NCBI GenBank assembly: GCA_951640165.1
Contig: OX621240.1
Span: 5,406,713 to 5,470,712, forward strand
DNA: 64,000 nucleotides
Origin: Pseudoips prasinana
Lineage: Eukaryota; Arthropoda; Insecta; Lepidoptera; Nolidae
Direction of reading: 5' to 3'
This document shows, piece after piece, positions 9,480 to 21,051 of the stretch. Position 1 is the stretch's first letter. Every line of letters begins with the position of its first letter. The notes beneath the pieces are model-generated. The model did no database searches. It was not told where the DNA came from and saw nothing but the letters and a program-made list of their open reading frames with translations. The position numbers were made by a program, and so were the translations under genes.

Positions 9480-9802
9480 GGCTGGTGATGCTGTCCGGTA
9501 TTACGTATAATAGCAATATTATTGGTCAAAGTCAACAATGCACAATGATAGTGAAGCGTCGTTATTGGATAAAGGGTTATACTGATAACCAATCAGTGGA
9601 CGTCAAACTAATTAAGAAAAGTAAAGGCTAAGTAGATCACACTCTCTCTACCCGTCGAATAGTGACAAACAGTTCAACAAACAGTGTCATCAGCTTTATA
9701 TAGATATAACAAAATTCGGTTTTGTAAAAAAAAAATACTTATTGAATATAAGTAAATAATATTAATTGAATTGTGACGTGTCCCGTGTCGTGAAAATTTG
9801 AA
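9480..9802 (+). promoter_or_regulatory. Putative MULE promoter and non-coding first exon
   Basis: ATTGG/CCAAT motifs cluster at about 9518, 9563 and 9588 (GATAACCAATCAG), TTTATATAGATATAAC lies at about 9693, and a strong donor AAG|GTGAGT is at 9802/9803. The matching acceptor TTTAATTTTATAG ends at 10040, exactly where the transposase frame opens. Inferred from motifs only. Confidence 0.35.
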
Positions 9803-10040
9803 GGTGAGTACATAATTTTTTACTATTAATATTATATGTATGTACTTACATAGTGACGCCAACTAAGAATGATAACAAAATGGCGGCCCAGAGATGAATG
9901 CCGTTACGGTTCAACATTCTTTTAGTATTTTGTTACTTGAAGCATTTTATTTATATTATTTGGTCTTACCATTTATTGTACTTACTAATACAATAAAAAT
10001 GGTTATCTAGTTTTATAATGAGATTTATTTAATTTTATAG

Positions 10041-11421
10041 GTGAATATTGATCTGCCAGGACCATCTAATCCAAATAATCGTGCTGAATTCGATTTGGTT
10101 GCATCACAAAGAGGAAAAAGTCTTCTACTTCGTGCTGGATATAAATATGATGTAAAACGAAAAAACAAAGACGGATCAACAGTTTGGCGCTGTGTGCAAA
10201 GAAGTATCTGCAAGGCAATTTTAATTATAACATGTACTAACCTTATTAAAAGAGAAGACAACCATGCATGTGAACCAGATACTGTGTCCAACGAATACGC
10301 TTTAAATTTAGATAATAGTGTGAAAAAAATAATATCTGAGGTTTCTGTGCCTGTTCCGAGCATCTATCGGGAATACATCGGCAAAATGAAAGACAGCGGA
10401 ATGGACTTAATAAAAAAAATACCTAAATTCAATAATATCAAAAATAAACTATCGAAAAAGGAACAAATCGTTAGGTGTTGTAAGAACATGTTTTAATACT
10501 TTAAAGGAAATAGTTATACCAGAAAAATTTAATAGTTTCTTACTTGCCGACTATAGAACTACAAATAGAATTATGATTTTTGCTAATCAATCTAGTAGAG
10601 CTCTCCTAGCCAACACTAGTTATGACGTTTTATGCGATGGAACATTTAAATTTTGTTTGCATCCCTTTTTTCAATTGTACTCGCTGCATGTGGATTTAGG
10701 AAGCACCAAAACTCACAATAATATTGTACCTGTAATATTTGCTCTGCTTCCAAACAAAACCAAGAGAACTTACAAAATTATGTTTCGGTTGATAAAAAGT
10801 CAAATACCAGGGTGGATGCCAAAATCTTTCATACTTGATTTCGAGCAAGCTGCAATGCAAGCAATCAAATCTGTCTTTCCTGAAGTTCCTGTTGGTGGTT
10901 GCCTTTTTCATTTTTCCAGGAGTTTATGGAGGAAGGCAGAAAAATGTAATATTACAAAGTCAAAATTACTTAGGAAACACATAAAACGATGTACCGCATT
11001 ATCACACTTACCGAGCGATGAAATTGAGAGTGGGTGGCTTTATATCATGTCTCATTGTCCAAATGATTTAAACGTGATACGATTTAATGACTATTTTGTG
11101 AACACCTGGTTAGATGAGAGTTCCTTCTTTGCCGATAAATGGTGTTGCTATAATAGGTCACATCGAACAACTAATATGGTTGAAAACTGGCATTCCACTA
11201 TAAACAAAAAAGTTAATTCAAAACCAAAAAGTGTGCCACAATTTTTAACAGTTTTACAAAATGAAGCCAATTACTACGATACCTTACTAAAAAAAAATTG
11301 CAACATTTTTAAAAAACAAAAAAACACCTGTGAAATTGATGACCATGTTGCCGATGTGCTGAACAAATTTGTAAAAGGCGAAATTAACATTGATCTATGT
11401 ATTGAACTATTAATTTTTTAA
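10041..11421 (+). pseudogene. FLYWCH zinc-finger / MULE transposase gene, one frameshift
   Basis: The first frame (10041-10496) has a FLYWCH-type zinc finger: RGKSLLLRAGYKYD, then VWRC, SICKA and the HAC ligands, which would bind transposon ends. The second frame (10573-11421, open upstream from 10414) is a MULE-type DDE transposase with CDGTFK (D at 10636), DFEQA (D at 10837), the GGCLFHF zinc-like motif and NMVENWH (E at 11182). The two frames differ by one base; the break lies between 10414 and 10497, and the peptide context on each side runs on naturally. The first frame begins at a splice acceptor with GTG and has no ATG before the finger, so the start is in a lost upstream exon or is mutated. 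Together they would give ~450 residues, short for a MULE; no additional C-terminal domain is seen. Probably inactive, though the catalytic residues are intact. Confidence 0.8.
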
Positions 11422-11469
11422 AATATTAATAGGACTGAGTGATTGACAAAATTCTAGTGTGTGTATTTG

Positions 11470-11715
11470 CAATATTTTTATTTAATTTTTAGTACCCTTA
11501 AATCAAACCGACTGATTAAAAACAAATAATCTGTGATGTATGATTTTTACAATATTTTTATTTAATTAATGTTCAGTAAGTTTACTTTTAAGAATTTTTT
11601 TATTTAATTTTTAGTACGCTTAAATCAAACCGACTGATTAAAAACAAATAATCTGTGATTATGATTTTTACAATATTTTTATTTAATTAATGTTCAGTAA
11701 GTTTACTTTTAAGAT
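11470..11715. repeat. 122-bp tandem duplication
   Basis: TAAATCAAACCGACTGATTA occurs at 11499 and 11621 within two nearly identical copies. Confidence 0.9.
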
Positions 11716-11973
11716 TTGTTGTTGATTATCGTTAGTAAATAAAGGCTGACTATATGATTTATTGTTAATAAGCAGTAAGTAAGACTGATTAGTTAGATTA
11801 GACTATAATAAGCTATACCAATATTAAACTAAGTATGTCTCTGTGCTAAATTATTATAAATAGAACTGATTATGTGATAGATAACTATGATTTATAACAC
11901 GAAATGTATATGTACTTTACTTTGATTTTTATTACTACTTAGTGCAATAAATAAATGTTGATTCTCAAAAAGC

Positions 11974-12217
11974 TTGGCTTTTATTTATATCTTGAAAAGT
12001 TTTAATTTGAAGGAATGTGTGTCAAGTTATTAACATTTTAAGCTAGAAATTGTAAGACTGATTATAAAAATATATAAGACTGTCATAGAAAGGGTTGGCT
12101 TTTATTTATATCTTGAAAAGTTTTAATTTGAAGGAATGTGTGTCAAGTTATTAACATTTTAAGCTAGAAATTGTAAGACTGATTATAAAAATATATAAGA
12201 CTGTCATAGAAAGGGTT
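11974..12217. repeat. 121-bp perfect tandem duplication
   Basis: The unit starting TTGGCTTTTATTTATATC at 11974 repeats at 12095 with no difference seen, implying a recent duplication. Confidence 0.92.
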
Positions 12218-12369
12218 CCTAAGAATAATTTGTAGTTTATTTATTATTACAATAGTTAAAGGTTAATCTTAGAGAGCCTTACCTTCAATGAATGATTTTT
12301 AAATGTTTTACAATTGTTGATTATTTATATTATCTTTAATATTACCTATAGATATTATTTTCTTGATTA

Positions 12370-12445
12370 CTAGTGATTATTTAAGAACTGTAGGTTTATT
12401 TATAAAATATAAAAAATAAATCTTCAGTTCTTAAATAATCACTAG
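12370..12445. repeat. 21-bp perfect inverted repeat
   Basis: Bases 12370-12390 and 12425-12445 (starting CAGTTCTTAAATAATCACTA) are exact reverse complements around a 34-nt AT loop, in the transposon's 3' non-coding region. Confidence 0.9.
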
Positions 12446-12754
12446 ATAGTAATAAAGATAATAATATATTACATGTAGAAACCCTTACAAATTGATTTTT
12501 AGTTATAACCTAAAAATTTATGATAAATCCCAGAAAGTCTGATTTTGAGTCATATTATAATTGTTAAAGGTTTTAACAATGTTGATTATTTTATTCATGA
12601 TTGTTGATTATTATTTTACGGCGATTGCTTATTATTTTATTATTATATGTAATCTTTTCTATTTAAATATGAAAATATTCTGATGATTAAATATTTTATT
12701 CTTAAAAAATTTGCTTTGCACACTAACACTTTTGCTACTGATTGTACCTTTTCT

Positions 12755-12867
12755 CATTGAGATAGTAACGTGGGACGAGTTGCGGAATGAAAATATGATT
12801 AATTTTGATGTTCTGCAAGTCGTCCGAAATGGGCCGTAGGTATGTAGGACGAGTTGAGGAATGACCC
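12755..12867. repeat. MULE right terminal inverted repeat
   Basis: Contains GTGGGACGAGTTGCGG and TAGGACGAGTTGAGGAATGA, the inverted counterparts of the left end. Confidence 0.65.
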
Positions 12868-12876
12868 ACTGTGTGT

Positions 12877-13989
12877 TACTTTTGTATTAATGTTAGATTA
12901 TTTATCCGCTATTTGTTGCCTGATTTTAATAATTACGGATAAATAAAACGGATTACAAATTAAAGTTTAAGTCAGTTGAATAGTTTTATTCCAAATAAAT
13001 TTCTAAATAATTGCAAAATATTATCAATATGTTTATGCCCGAAATATATATCTGCAAGTACTATCAGTAATTTCATTGCTGGGTGCTGTATTTGAATAAA
13101 GGTTTTGAAAGTGTGAAATAAGAAGTAACTAAAACATTTAATTTGATTTTAAAGTGTTATCTCTGTCAGATGAACAGCGCTCTTATACTTACACTTTAAT
13201 ATGTTAGGTTTGTTGAACGTTTGACTATCTTACTAGCAGTTAGTGGATATTAGTGTTACAAAACCATGTCTTACCTACATATACCCTCAGGTAAAGTAGG
13301 AGCAATCGACAGTTGGTAAACCGTTTCAGTTTCACTTTTCCTACTAAATCTACCTCTGAGTTCTCCCTCTGACTTGTAGGTCCTGCATAATCGGGTAGCC
13401 ACCGTAGTTGAATTTAGCCGGGAGCTCCGCTTTTATTATTTCAGAATTAAAAAGATTTTGATAAATGATACAGAGTTTTGCGCTCAATTTTGAACACTGG
13501 TGCTATAAGATGAAATACTTTTTATATTTATTTGACCTAAAATTAACACAAATCATAAATCAATAATTTAACATATAATAATTTGATATAAAGCCAACCA
13601 AAAACCTGTTAAACCTGAGATGCTTTATCAATAGAATTAGTCAATTTAATGATCACATGAATGTAACAATAATGTCATCGTATCCCGAGGTTATATGCCG
13701 TTAACTTTCTCGTTTGTGCGTCCTATTGACACAGGCAACTATTTGTTAAAAAAAATATAAGACTTTGAAAAAAGTAAACTCGCGGAACTTTTAAATATAC
13801 AGTTCTAAATTAGGCTCTAAATAGTAAGCTGTGCAAATGGATCTCACGAAGAACTAGTATATCAGTGGAAGCTAAAAGCGGTAGCACCGGAAACCGTAGG
13901 CGACGAGGGAAAGACAGCTAAAAGTTTAATTAAACTTACGTTATTGTCAAATTAAAGATTTTGTTTTATGGTCACCTGTTATAGGAAAT
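12877..13989. other. Unclassified AT-rich sequence
   Basis: No gene. A GC-moderate patch at 13260-13440 has isolated splice-like motifs but no open frame worth calling. Confidence 0.4.
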
Positions 13990-14110
13990 CAGTGTCTTTT
14001 TTTATGTAAGAGGGCAACAAACGAGCAAGTGGGTCACCTATGGTAAGTGATCAACGCCACCCATGGAAACTCGCAACACCAGAGGAATCAGTCAAGTCTG
14101 TTTAGAACAT
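13990..14110 (-). mobile_element. Retroposon 'G' fragment, reverse orientation
   Basis: GCAAGTGGGTCACCTATGGT and GTAAGTGATCAACGCCACCC match the copies at 32330-32640, 34082-34866 and 50020-50180. A poly(T)-like start marks the reversed 3' end. Confidence 0.7.
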
Positions 14111-14224
14111 GGTTTGTTTCTTCATATACTAGAGATTTTTATCCACTCGGTTACCACTTTTTACATTGTGCGAGATCTTGTAGTGGAACTTATAGCTAGT
14201 AAATTTTATTGAAACACAATCTTT

Positions 14225-14432
14225 ATAATTTCATTTCATTCATTTTTAAAAAGACAACGCCCGCACTGGTGAATTTAATCCCTGTGTCGCGGGGACTTTA
14301 CAAACATATAATAGACGGACACAAATTACATCCAGACTCAGAACAACTATTTATGGGTCACACAAATAGTGGTTCAGCATGGGACTCGCGTATTAGCCGC
14401 TGCGCCACACGTGCAGTCAATCTTTAAGGGCA
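14225..14432 (-). mobile_element. tRNA-headed SINE
   Basis: The reverse complement begins GCACGTGTGGCGCAGCGGCT (A box) and continues through TTCTGAGTCTGGATGTAATT, the SINE body motif. Confidence 0.6.
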
Positions 14433-14725
14433 TTGGATATTCTGTGTGTACAAGACATTTTTCATCTTTTACAAGTAACGTCAAAATTGATTAAAAATAT
14501 GGACCAAATAAAAGTGTGCAATACATTTGTACGACATGTACAATAAGATTTGTTTTTTCAACCTAAATAACTATGCGCCAATTTGCTAAGAAAGAAGATT
14601 TGTATAGAAAATTGTAGCCCTATCCTTTACTTTTGTTTTAAATCTACACTTTCTAAAAACCTGCAAATCTATTACCTACGTAATTTTGAATACATTTTTC
14701 CGCTTTTTTATTTAAAGGACGTAAA

Positions 14726-15014
14726 AACTTGAGAGGTGTCAAGGGACACCCGGATGGAACGAAGTTATTTCTTATTATTTATTATGTACAAAAAACCTGT
14801 ATACACTCAACAAAAATAATCGTCGCGACACCACACTGTTCAATGCGAAATAGAAATGAAAATATCTGGCTTGCTTTTTATAAGAGAGAGAGAGAGAGAC
14901 AGAGAAACATGCGCACGCCGCACAGCTGCAAAAAGTGTCGTGACAACTTTTTGTAAGAATTTTTCCCGTCTAGCCCCCTTTCACAACGCGCGATAAGGAA
15001 CTTCGTTCCAATAT
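14726..15014 (+). mobile_element. 290-bp interspersed repeat, copy 1
   Basis: Almost identical to 56531-56825 (roughly 95% by eye) from ACTTGAGAGGTGTCAAGGGA to AACTTCGTTCCAATATT. GGAACGAAGTT near the left and AACTTCGTTCC at the right are inverted, as in a MITE. An internal (GA)n tract differs in length between copies. Confidence 0.85.
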
Positions 15015-15218
15015 TGTGTTTTACACGTATAGCCTATCAGAGGCCTGGTTGGTGGTATAAACCAGTCTGACAATAGAGCCGCCCATATATTATATATAAA
15101 AAAAAACAATATATATAGATATTACATACAAATACATTATTAAGTTAAAATATTGAACGGTAAAGTAATTTAAGGGTTCCTTGTATAGAAAAAGTAACCA
15201 TGTCTTTTTTATATATTA

Positions 15219-15425
15219 CTAGCTGTGCCCGCGACTTCGTTCGCGAGTTAATTAGTTTATTTTTGTTTTTTTATTAAAAAATAAACGTTTTTTCTAAAAT
15301 AAAAGTAGCCTAAGTTACTCCTTATTACATAAGCTACCTGCCAATAAAAGTCCCGTCAAAACCGGTCCAACCCTTTCAGAGATTAGTCGGAACAAACAGA
15401 CAGACAAAATATGTAAAAAAATATA
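15219..15425 (-). mobile_element. Helitron-like or related non-autonomous repeat
   Basis: ACTAGCTGTGCCCGCGACTT at the left and a reversed ACAGACAGACAAAA region at the right; a diverged member of the ...GCTAGT-ended repeats seen throughout the window. Confidence 0.45.
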
Positions 15426-15524
15426 TTTTGAAGTATGTACCGTATATATATTCGTATACATGTAGTAAAAATCGGTTATTTCAATATTACAAACAGACAC
15501 TTCAATTTTATTTATTTGTATAGA

Positions 15525-15720
15525 TGGAACAACTAACACACTCCCATCCCAAACTAGGCAGAGCCTGTGGCACCCAGAGAACTGTTAAACATACTTGTAC
15601 ATTTCTAAATAGATACATATTATAGATAAGTACACCAAGACAAATAATCGTGCTAGTCTCACAAAGATGAGTCTTAAGTCAGTGACACTCTACCAACAGA
15701 ATCACTTGACTGTTGTTCTT
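15525..15720 (-). mobile_element. SINE fragment
   Basis: CATCCCAAACTAGGCAGAGC is the reversed SINE tail; a weak body follows. Confidence 0.5.
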
Positions 15721-15892
15721 CAGTGATTTCTAAAATAAATACCTGATGTTTTTTCTTTCAAATGATTAACTGGCCTTAGGAAGAGTAAGCCAGTTGTTTT
15801 CAATTCTTTAATTTTAATATACGATTGCTAAATGTAACAATAATAGCTTAGTAACTTGCTAATTATTATTTATTTAAGGATATTATAAATAT

Positions 15893-16055
15893 ATGTGACG
15901 AAACAGACCGCACGGACGGACTAATTAGAATTTTTTTGTTGCTAAAATTACTGTTTTCAAACTGTATTTATGTAATACATTGTGAGCTTGACAAGTACAA
16001 GTGTATGTAAATACCCAAGTGCTGAATAAATTTCATTATTTCAGTATAGACTACG
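15893..16055 (+). repeat. Interspersed repeat with GACCGCACGGACGGACTAAT head
   Basis: An inverted partner lies at 19975-20640, where the same sequence (GTGAGCTTGACAAGTACAAG, CAAGTGCTGAATAAATTTCA) is split by a LINE insertion. The AATAAA near its end suggests a retroposed transcript. Confidence 0.75.
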
Positions 16056-16674
16056 TTTTTTTCTCTGCAATGACATATATCCTAGATTTACACATTTAAT
16101 ACAGTTAGCCAACATTGCGCCACTTTTCAATCTTTGTTGGACACGGACCGTGATCCGAATTCGGGAACGTTGCCAACTCACCCTCTTCATTACTCAGGTT
16201 GCCATGCCACTGCACCAGTTTGCAGGTAAAACGGGATTATTAAATACTTAGCGTTCACTAAAGTTTAACTTAGTCTTTAATTATTTCAAAGATAATGGTA
16301 CTTTGAAGTGAAAACTTCTTAAGCCGCGTTGAGCACTTTCTGGTTGAACAAAAATCATTGAACTTATGTCATCGTCACACTTCCCCATGACCTATAATTA
16401 TGTATACTCTATACGTGAATTGGATTCGGTGGTAGCATTAAAGCGCGACCGTCGTTATAAACACAAGGTCCGCCAAAATAATAACATTTAATTCGTACCT
16501 TAATATAGACAGAACCATTCATACAATATGTAGTAAAAATACAGCTAAAATTTAAAATTTAGGTAATTAAACCTACACATGATCATTGATTGATCATGAT
16601 CAAATTTATTTAAGTTAGCTCAATATCGTTACTGTTATAAAATAAATCTGATTGTAAATTCCTACAATCCGTGT
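16056..16674. other. Mostly unclassified
   Basis: Holds one short repeat (16310-16385, GCGTTGAGCACTTTCTGGTT) also present at 32880-32920; no gene. Confidence 0.45.
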
Positions 16675-16800
16675 ACCTAAATATCTATATGTACCTAGAA
16701 ATAATTATAAATTAATTATATATTACTACGAACATGTTCTGACTATTTACAAACGCTTTTTAAAGTCTACGTGAATAAAAACCGTTTTTATTTGTTATTT
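16675..16800 (+). mobile_element. SINE tail (AACATGTTCTGACTATTT family)
   Basis: Matches the tails at 18797-18925, 45360-45480 and 47328-47425. Confidence 0.7.
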
Positions 16801-17936
16801 ATTTAGGTATATATGTGTGTACTTTTTGGTGAGCGTGAAACTCGCATACTAAATAAATTTTAATTTAGAATATTGTAATATTTTATAAATATAAATAAAT
16901 AATAGTGTACGAACATAAGTAAAAAAAAAATCCATTCAAAAAAAAGCGTGCGGTGTATGTTTTCAATACCTAGTAATAAATATTACAACGAAATATATGA
17001 GAAGAAGGAGTATCATTTCGATAATAACCTAAAAAGCACCCCACGCTTTTGTGGAAGTAAAATTTTTTTTCTTATTTACACTATTCTTAATTAAGATTTA
17101 TTTTCTATTTTTTTAGTTTGATTTTCTATATAAAGCGTATTTTTAGATTTTTAAACTATTACTTTTTTAATAGTTCTGCTTGAAAACTCCCCGTATTATA
17201 TAGATTTTAATACTGTCATCACATGCTCATAGATCTTTTTCTAGACACAATTCACACAATGCCCTTAACATACAATATTATGTGTATGTTTCAATAACTC
17301 CACCACAAACCGAAACTACTCCACAAAAGATTGCAGTGCGACAAACGACCCATTCTTCAGGGACCAATTTATACCCCCTGGAGTAAACATGGGCCATATA
17401 TTACTGACCGGTTTCCTACGCTAATTTCCCTGCGAACACGCTAATACCATTCAATTGAAAATTTATTACGCATTGTTGTTGAAATTTACGCCTACCATTG
17501 TTCTGGAGCTGTAGAATTAATTTATTAACAATATACTTTAACAGCAAGCAAATGTGTACCATATGTAGTTAATAGCTAAGTTGAATTTAGAATGGCAGCT
17601 GTAGAGTTTAAGATGTTTTTGAGGGTAGGCAAATTGTTATAGATTTTCATTATATTAATTCTTTGGGGTCGCTTACGAAAGAGTCGTTTTATTTATTCTC
17701 TTTTTGTTTGTGAAATAATTTTGTAAATAGCGGTTTTGGGATTCACCTGATATTAATGTTTGCACGCATATATGGAGTTCGTAAAGGTACTGTATAAATG
17801 CTTAAAATGTAATATATACCATGCACATTCTTCAGGACTCTATATCACCGTAATAAAGTGCCTTTTACCTTGACACATGCTTTCCTGTACTGTAAACAAT
17901 AGAAAGGTTGTGCAATATAATTGCACGTCATTTGGT
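16801..17936. other. AT-rich, no feature
   Basis: No ORF or repeat family recognised. Confidence 0.45.
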
Positions 17937-18013
17937 GAATTTTGTTTTTTGAAGTTAAACTTCTTTACGCACGCTTGACTTGAGCAGTAAGTTGTTGAAT
18001 GTGTGACGCGAGT

Positions 18014-18158
18014 GTTACGAAAAGTATATTCGGGGGAGGCGAACGGAAGTTGAGAGGGAAATTTGAGTTATTGAAGATAGAAAGAGCGATTCTATCTTCA
18101 CTAACTCAAATTTCCCTCTCAACTTCCGTTCGCCTCGCCCGATTATACTTTTCGTTAC
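18014..18158. repeat. 69-bp-arm foldback
   Basis: Bases 18014-18082 pair with 18090-18158 with few mismatches and a 7-nt loop. Part of one arm (CAACTTCCGTTCGCCTCG) recurs at 38984-39000. Confidence 0.9.
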
Positions 18159-18166
18159 GGTTCTTA

Positions 18167-18559
18167 TACAACATGTAACGTAATAAACGCACACCCTCAA
18201 ACACCCCAATTAGAATATTATGTTGTAATCATAATACATACACTGAATTTTTTAATTAACATATATATGCATTGTTTTTTACTAAATTAGTTTCTTGGAA
18301 TAAAGTTTATTTTTCTTTATTTTCTATTGAATGATGGAATACAAATAAAACTTTAACGATTTTAAAAGTCTTATTACTTTGACTTACGGTCCATTTCAAT
18401 GTTTTTTGACTGTACAGGGTTAATATGACAATATTTTCCGTAGTTTTAATTATTTTTTGAATAAAAAATTACCTATATTAAAAATGATATAAATCGATTC
18501 AGTAAATAATTCTGAACATACTATTTTCAGGATGTGCGTTACTTAAGTTACATGTTGTA
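18167..18559 (+). mobile_element. MITE, TACAACATGTAAC ends, copy 1
   Basis: Starts TACAACATGTAACG and ends GTTACATGTTGTA; the interior is shared in inverted orientation with 33005-33367. TA lies at both flanks. Confidence 0.8.
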
Positions 18560-18680
18560 TAGGTATTACTGTAGAGGCAAGAGAGATGGGCGTGAGCACT
18601 TAATTTCTGTCCCTCTTGCTCCCATATACATAAAAAGCACACTCGTTTATTTTGTAAACGAATGAATTAGGCTAAAATTT

Positions 18681-18925
18681 AACAGGCCTGTTGGTGTAGT
18701 GGTTAGTCGCTTGATGTCGTGGGTTCGATCTCCACTCATGACAAATTTAACGCAAATATTATTTGTTCTGTGTTTAGTGTAATTTATCTATCACCTAAAT
18801 ATCCATGTTACTAGAAATAATAATGTATACAACTACAAATATAAATTACTACAAACATGTTCTGACTATTTACAAGCGCTTTTTTAAAGTCTACGGGAAT
18901 ATAAACCTTTTTTATTTTACTTATT
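18681..18925 (+). mobile_element. tRNA-headed SINE, near full length
   Basis: Head GGCCTGTTGGTGTAGTGGTT (A box), B box GTCGTGGGTTCGATCTCCAC, tail AACATGTTCTGACTATTTAC and a T-rich end. Confidence 0.75.
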
Positions 18926-19397
18926 TTATTTTATGTATGTATTGAGAAATATATAAGTATATTTATCAGTTGTCTGTTACCATAGTGTTTGGTGTTAGTT
19001 ATCCCAAGATATTTATTTATTTATATTTATTCTAACAAGTAGGCGGTTTTATAGGAAATTGTAGCCAAATATTTAGTTTTATAAAGAATATATTATTATA
19101 TAATAAACTCATCAAAAGATGTTATATTTAGTATAGATCTTTCCTGCGATATCGTCCGCGTGGTAGTTGAAATCAGACATCAAAGAGGTTAAAACGAATA
19201 ATTAGAAACAAATACAAAAAATGTTTGTACTGAACACATTAAAATAAATTTAGTACAAATCTTATACTTAACATCAACAATAAAATATGATTAAAATAAA
19301 TACAAAGAAACAAATAACCAAAATTAACATTAAACTTACGAATAATTACGCAGATAGAACAATATGCAAGTATTCTTAAGTAAATATTATTAAAAAA
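18926..19397. other. AT-rich, SINE-like scraps only
   Basis: TTATCAGTTGTCTGTTACCA near 18963 recalls another SINE tail; otherwise nothing. Confidence 0.4.
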
Positions 19398-19640
19398 AGC
19401 GGCCAAGTGCGAGTCGGACTCATCCAAGAACTGTAGCAGCAAGTAACATACTTAATATGTTTTTTATTATTTATTATTATATTTGAGTTACATGAAAGGT
19501 ATATTGCGGTTTACGATTTATATTCTCGGTTTACGTTCTCAAACCAATTTTCGGTGGAAGTTTGCAGGGTAATTTACATCATATATTTTTTTAGTTTTAT
19601 CATTCTCTTATTTTAGAAGTAACAGGGTTACATTAAATCT
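19398..19640 (+). mobile_element. Repeat 'C' (CCAAGTGCGAGTCGGACTC) fragment
   Basis: Shares its head and the ATTTACATCATATATTTTTT region with 53498-54055. Confidence 0.7.
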
Positions 19641-19974
19641 GATCTGATAGAAAGTAATTTTAAATTCTTCTTCTTTCTTTTTTAATGCAATAGAAATAAG
19701 GAAAAGGCAAGGTGTAAGACAATATCAGAAACGATTAAACGAGTAATTACTTTATCATTTCAATTTCTAGCTGTATAACAGGGAAATCTGTACGACATGG
19801 TGTTATTTGTACTTTCTAACTAGTTAAGTATCTCGTTCGATTGCCGGCCATCACACTTACTTTCCCCAAGTTTACCAGTAGCAATAATAATATGTATGAG
19901 CTGTTTTTGGGATAAAAAAATAAATTAATTAATGTACGTTTGTTATTCACATGGACTTTAAAAAGTGCTTGTGA
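19641..19974. other. AT-rich, no feature
   Basis: Nothing recognised. Confidence 0.4.
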
Positions 19975-20640
19975 ATATTTAGAACCAGAAATGAAATAAT
20001 GAAATTTATTCAGCACTTGGGTATTAACATACACTTGTACTTGTCAAGCTCACAATGCAGTACATAAACATTTTATTTTTATTTATTTTTTTTTTATTTA
20101 TTAAGGTTCACCAACAATTGTTTACATTAATTCTTATATCTAACACATTATCAAAAAACTTATAACAATGTAACAATTACTTAAAGGTAAACACCGCAAA
20201 CGATTATATACAGAGATTTTTCAATTTATACAAGAAACATATGACACTTAGATTGTTATATTATTATTTTATTTTTTTGTTACTATTCTAAATTTGGTGA
20301 ATGTGTAAGTAGGGATTTTTTTTTGTTAACAGAATCGAAGTGTAAATCGATTAAATCGCTAAAGCCATTTACCAACTTACACATCCTTGCGTAAGGAGAA
20401 TTAGCACCTAAAACAGTTCTTCTTAACGGTGGACAAAGTGGTGTGATTGCACTGCGCGGAAGCCTAGCTGGAACGCGAAACTTGAAGAGTGCCAGTAACC
20501 CCGGACAATCTATTTGTTGGTTAACTATTTTATATGCAAATGTTGCATCATTTATATTTCTTCATAACATAGTCGAATACAGTATAAAAGTTACAAAAAA
20601 CTAATTAGTCCGGCCGTGCGGTCTGTTTTATCAGATAGAA
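19975..20640 (-). repeat. Inverted partner of 15893-16055, split by a LINE 3' end
   Basis: Reverse complement of the 15.9-kb repeat at both ends (19985-20075 and 20598-20640). Between them lies ~500 bp that begins with a T-rich TTTATTTATTAAGGTTCACC, the reversed 3' end of a LINE. Confidence 0.65.
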
Positions 20641-20644
20641 TTGT

Positions 20645-20884
20645 AGTATTAAATTTTTTTTATGCTGGATGGGTTTGTGCTTGACCTCGATCTCATCTGA
20701 TGGTAAGTGAAGATCTGGTCGAAGGTGGACCGCGCGTACCCATAAGATGCTTGTTCACTTTAGCCTTGAATAAACCCATGTTGTATGAGTCTGGAAACAC
20801 GTCGTTCGGGAGGATGTTCCACAGCTTAGCCGTGCGTATGATGAAGGAGGAAGCAAAGCGCTTCGTGCGGCATAATGGGATTTA
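20645..20884 (-). pseudogene. LINE C-terminal fragment
   Basis: The minus strand encodes RTKRFASSFIIRTAKLWNIL then PNDVFPDSYNMGLFKAKVNK, the RT-LWN-LP...F--YN---FK--V signature found at the end of CR1/Jockey-type reverse transcriptases, followed by a stop and an A-rich 3' end. Only the last ~65 codons remain, as expected for 5' truncation. A scrap of the same gene in the opposite orientation lies at 24345-24420. Confidence 0.6.
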
Positions 20885-21051
20885 ATTTTATTTAATTTAT
20901 TTATTTTTGGCTTACCAACAGTAACTTATACATAAGATAAATTCGGTGCACAGAACCAATTCCAGTATAGTTACTACTTATAGGCAAGCATCACAAGCTC
21001 GATATAAACAAAGTGGGGTACAATTGTTAGTTAAACTAAAATAATTAAACT
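20885..21051 (-). mobile_element. LINE 3' end serving as target of the RTE insertion
   Basis: ATTTATTTTTGGCTTACCAA resembles the reversed 3' end at 20100. The sequence continues after the RTE insert at 24253. Confidence 0.45.

Larger units (their letters stand above)
9051..12876. mobile_element. Mutator-like (MULE) DNA transposon with target duplication
   Basis: The element spans 9060-12867. ACTGTGTGG (9051-9059) and ACTGTGTGT (12868-12876) flank it and match at 8 of 9 bases, the 9-bp duplication length typical of MULEs. The outer ~100 bp are diverged inverted repeats sharing TCAGCTCGTCC / TCAACTCGTCC at the tip and CTCGTCCCA further in. Between them lies a FLYWCH plus MULE-transposase gene (10041-11421) and a 3' region with two 121/122-bp tandem duplications. 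Confidence 0.75.

Noticed and set aside
10041..10496. Intact stand-alone FLYWCH gene
   Set aside because: Its frame leads directly, with a one-base shift, into the transposase, and the pair lies within transposon ends.
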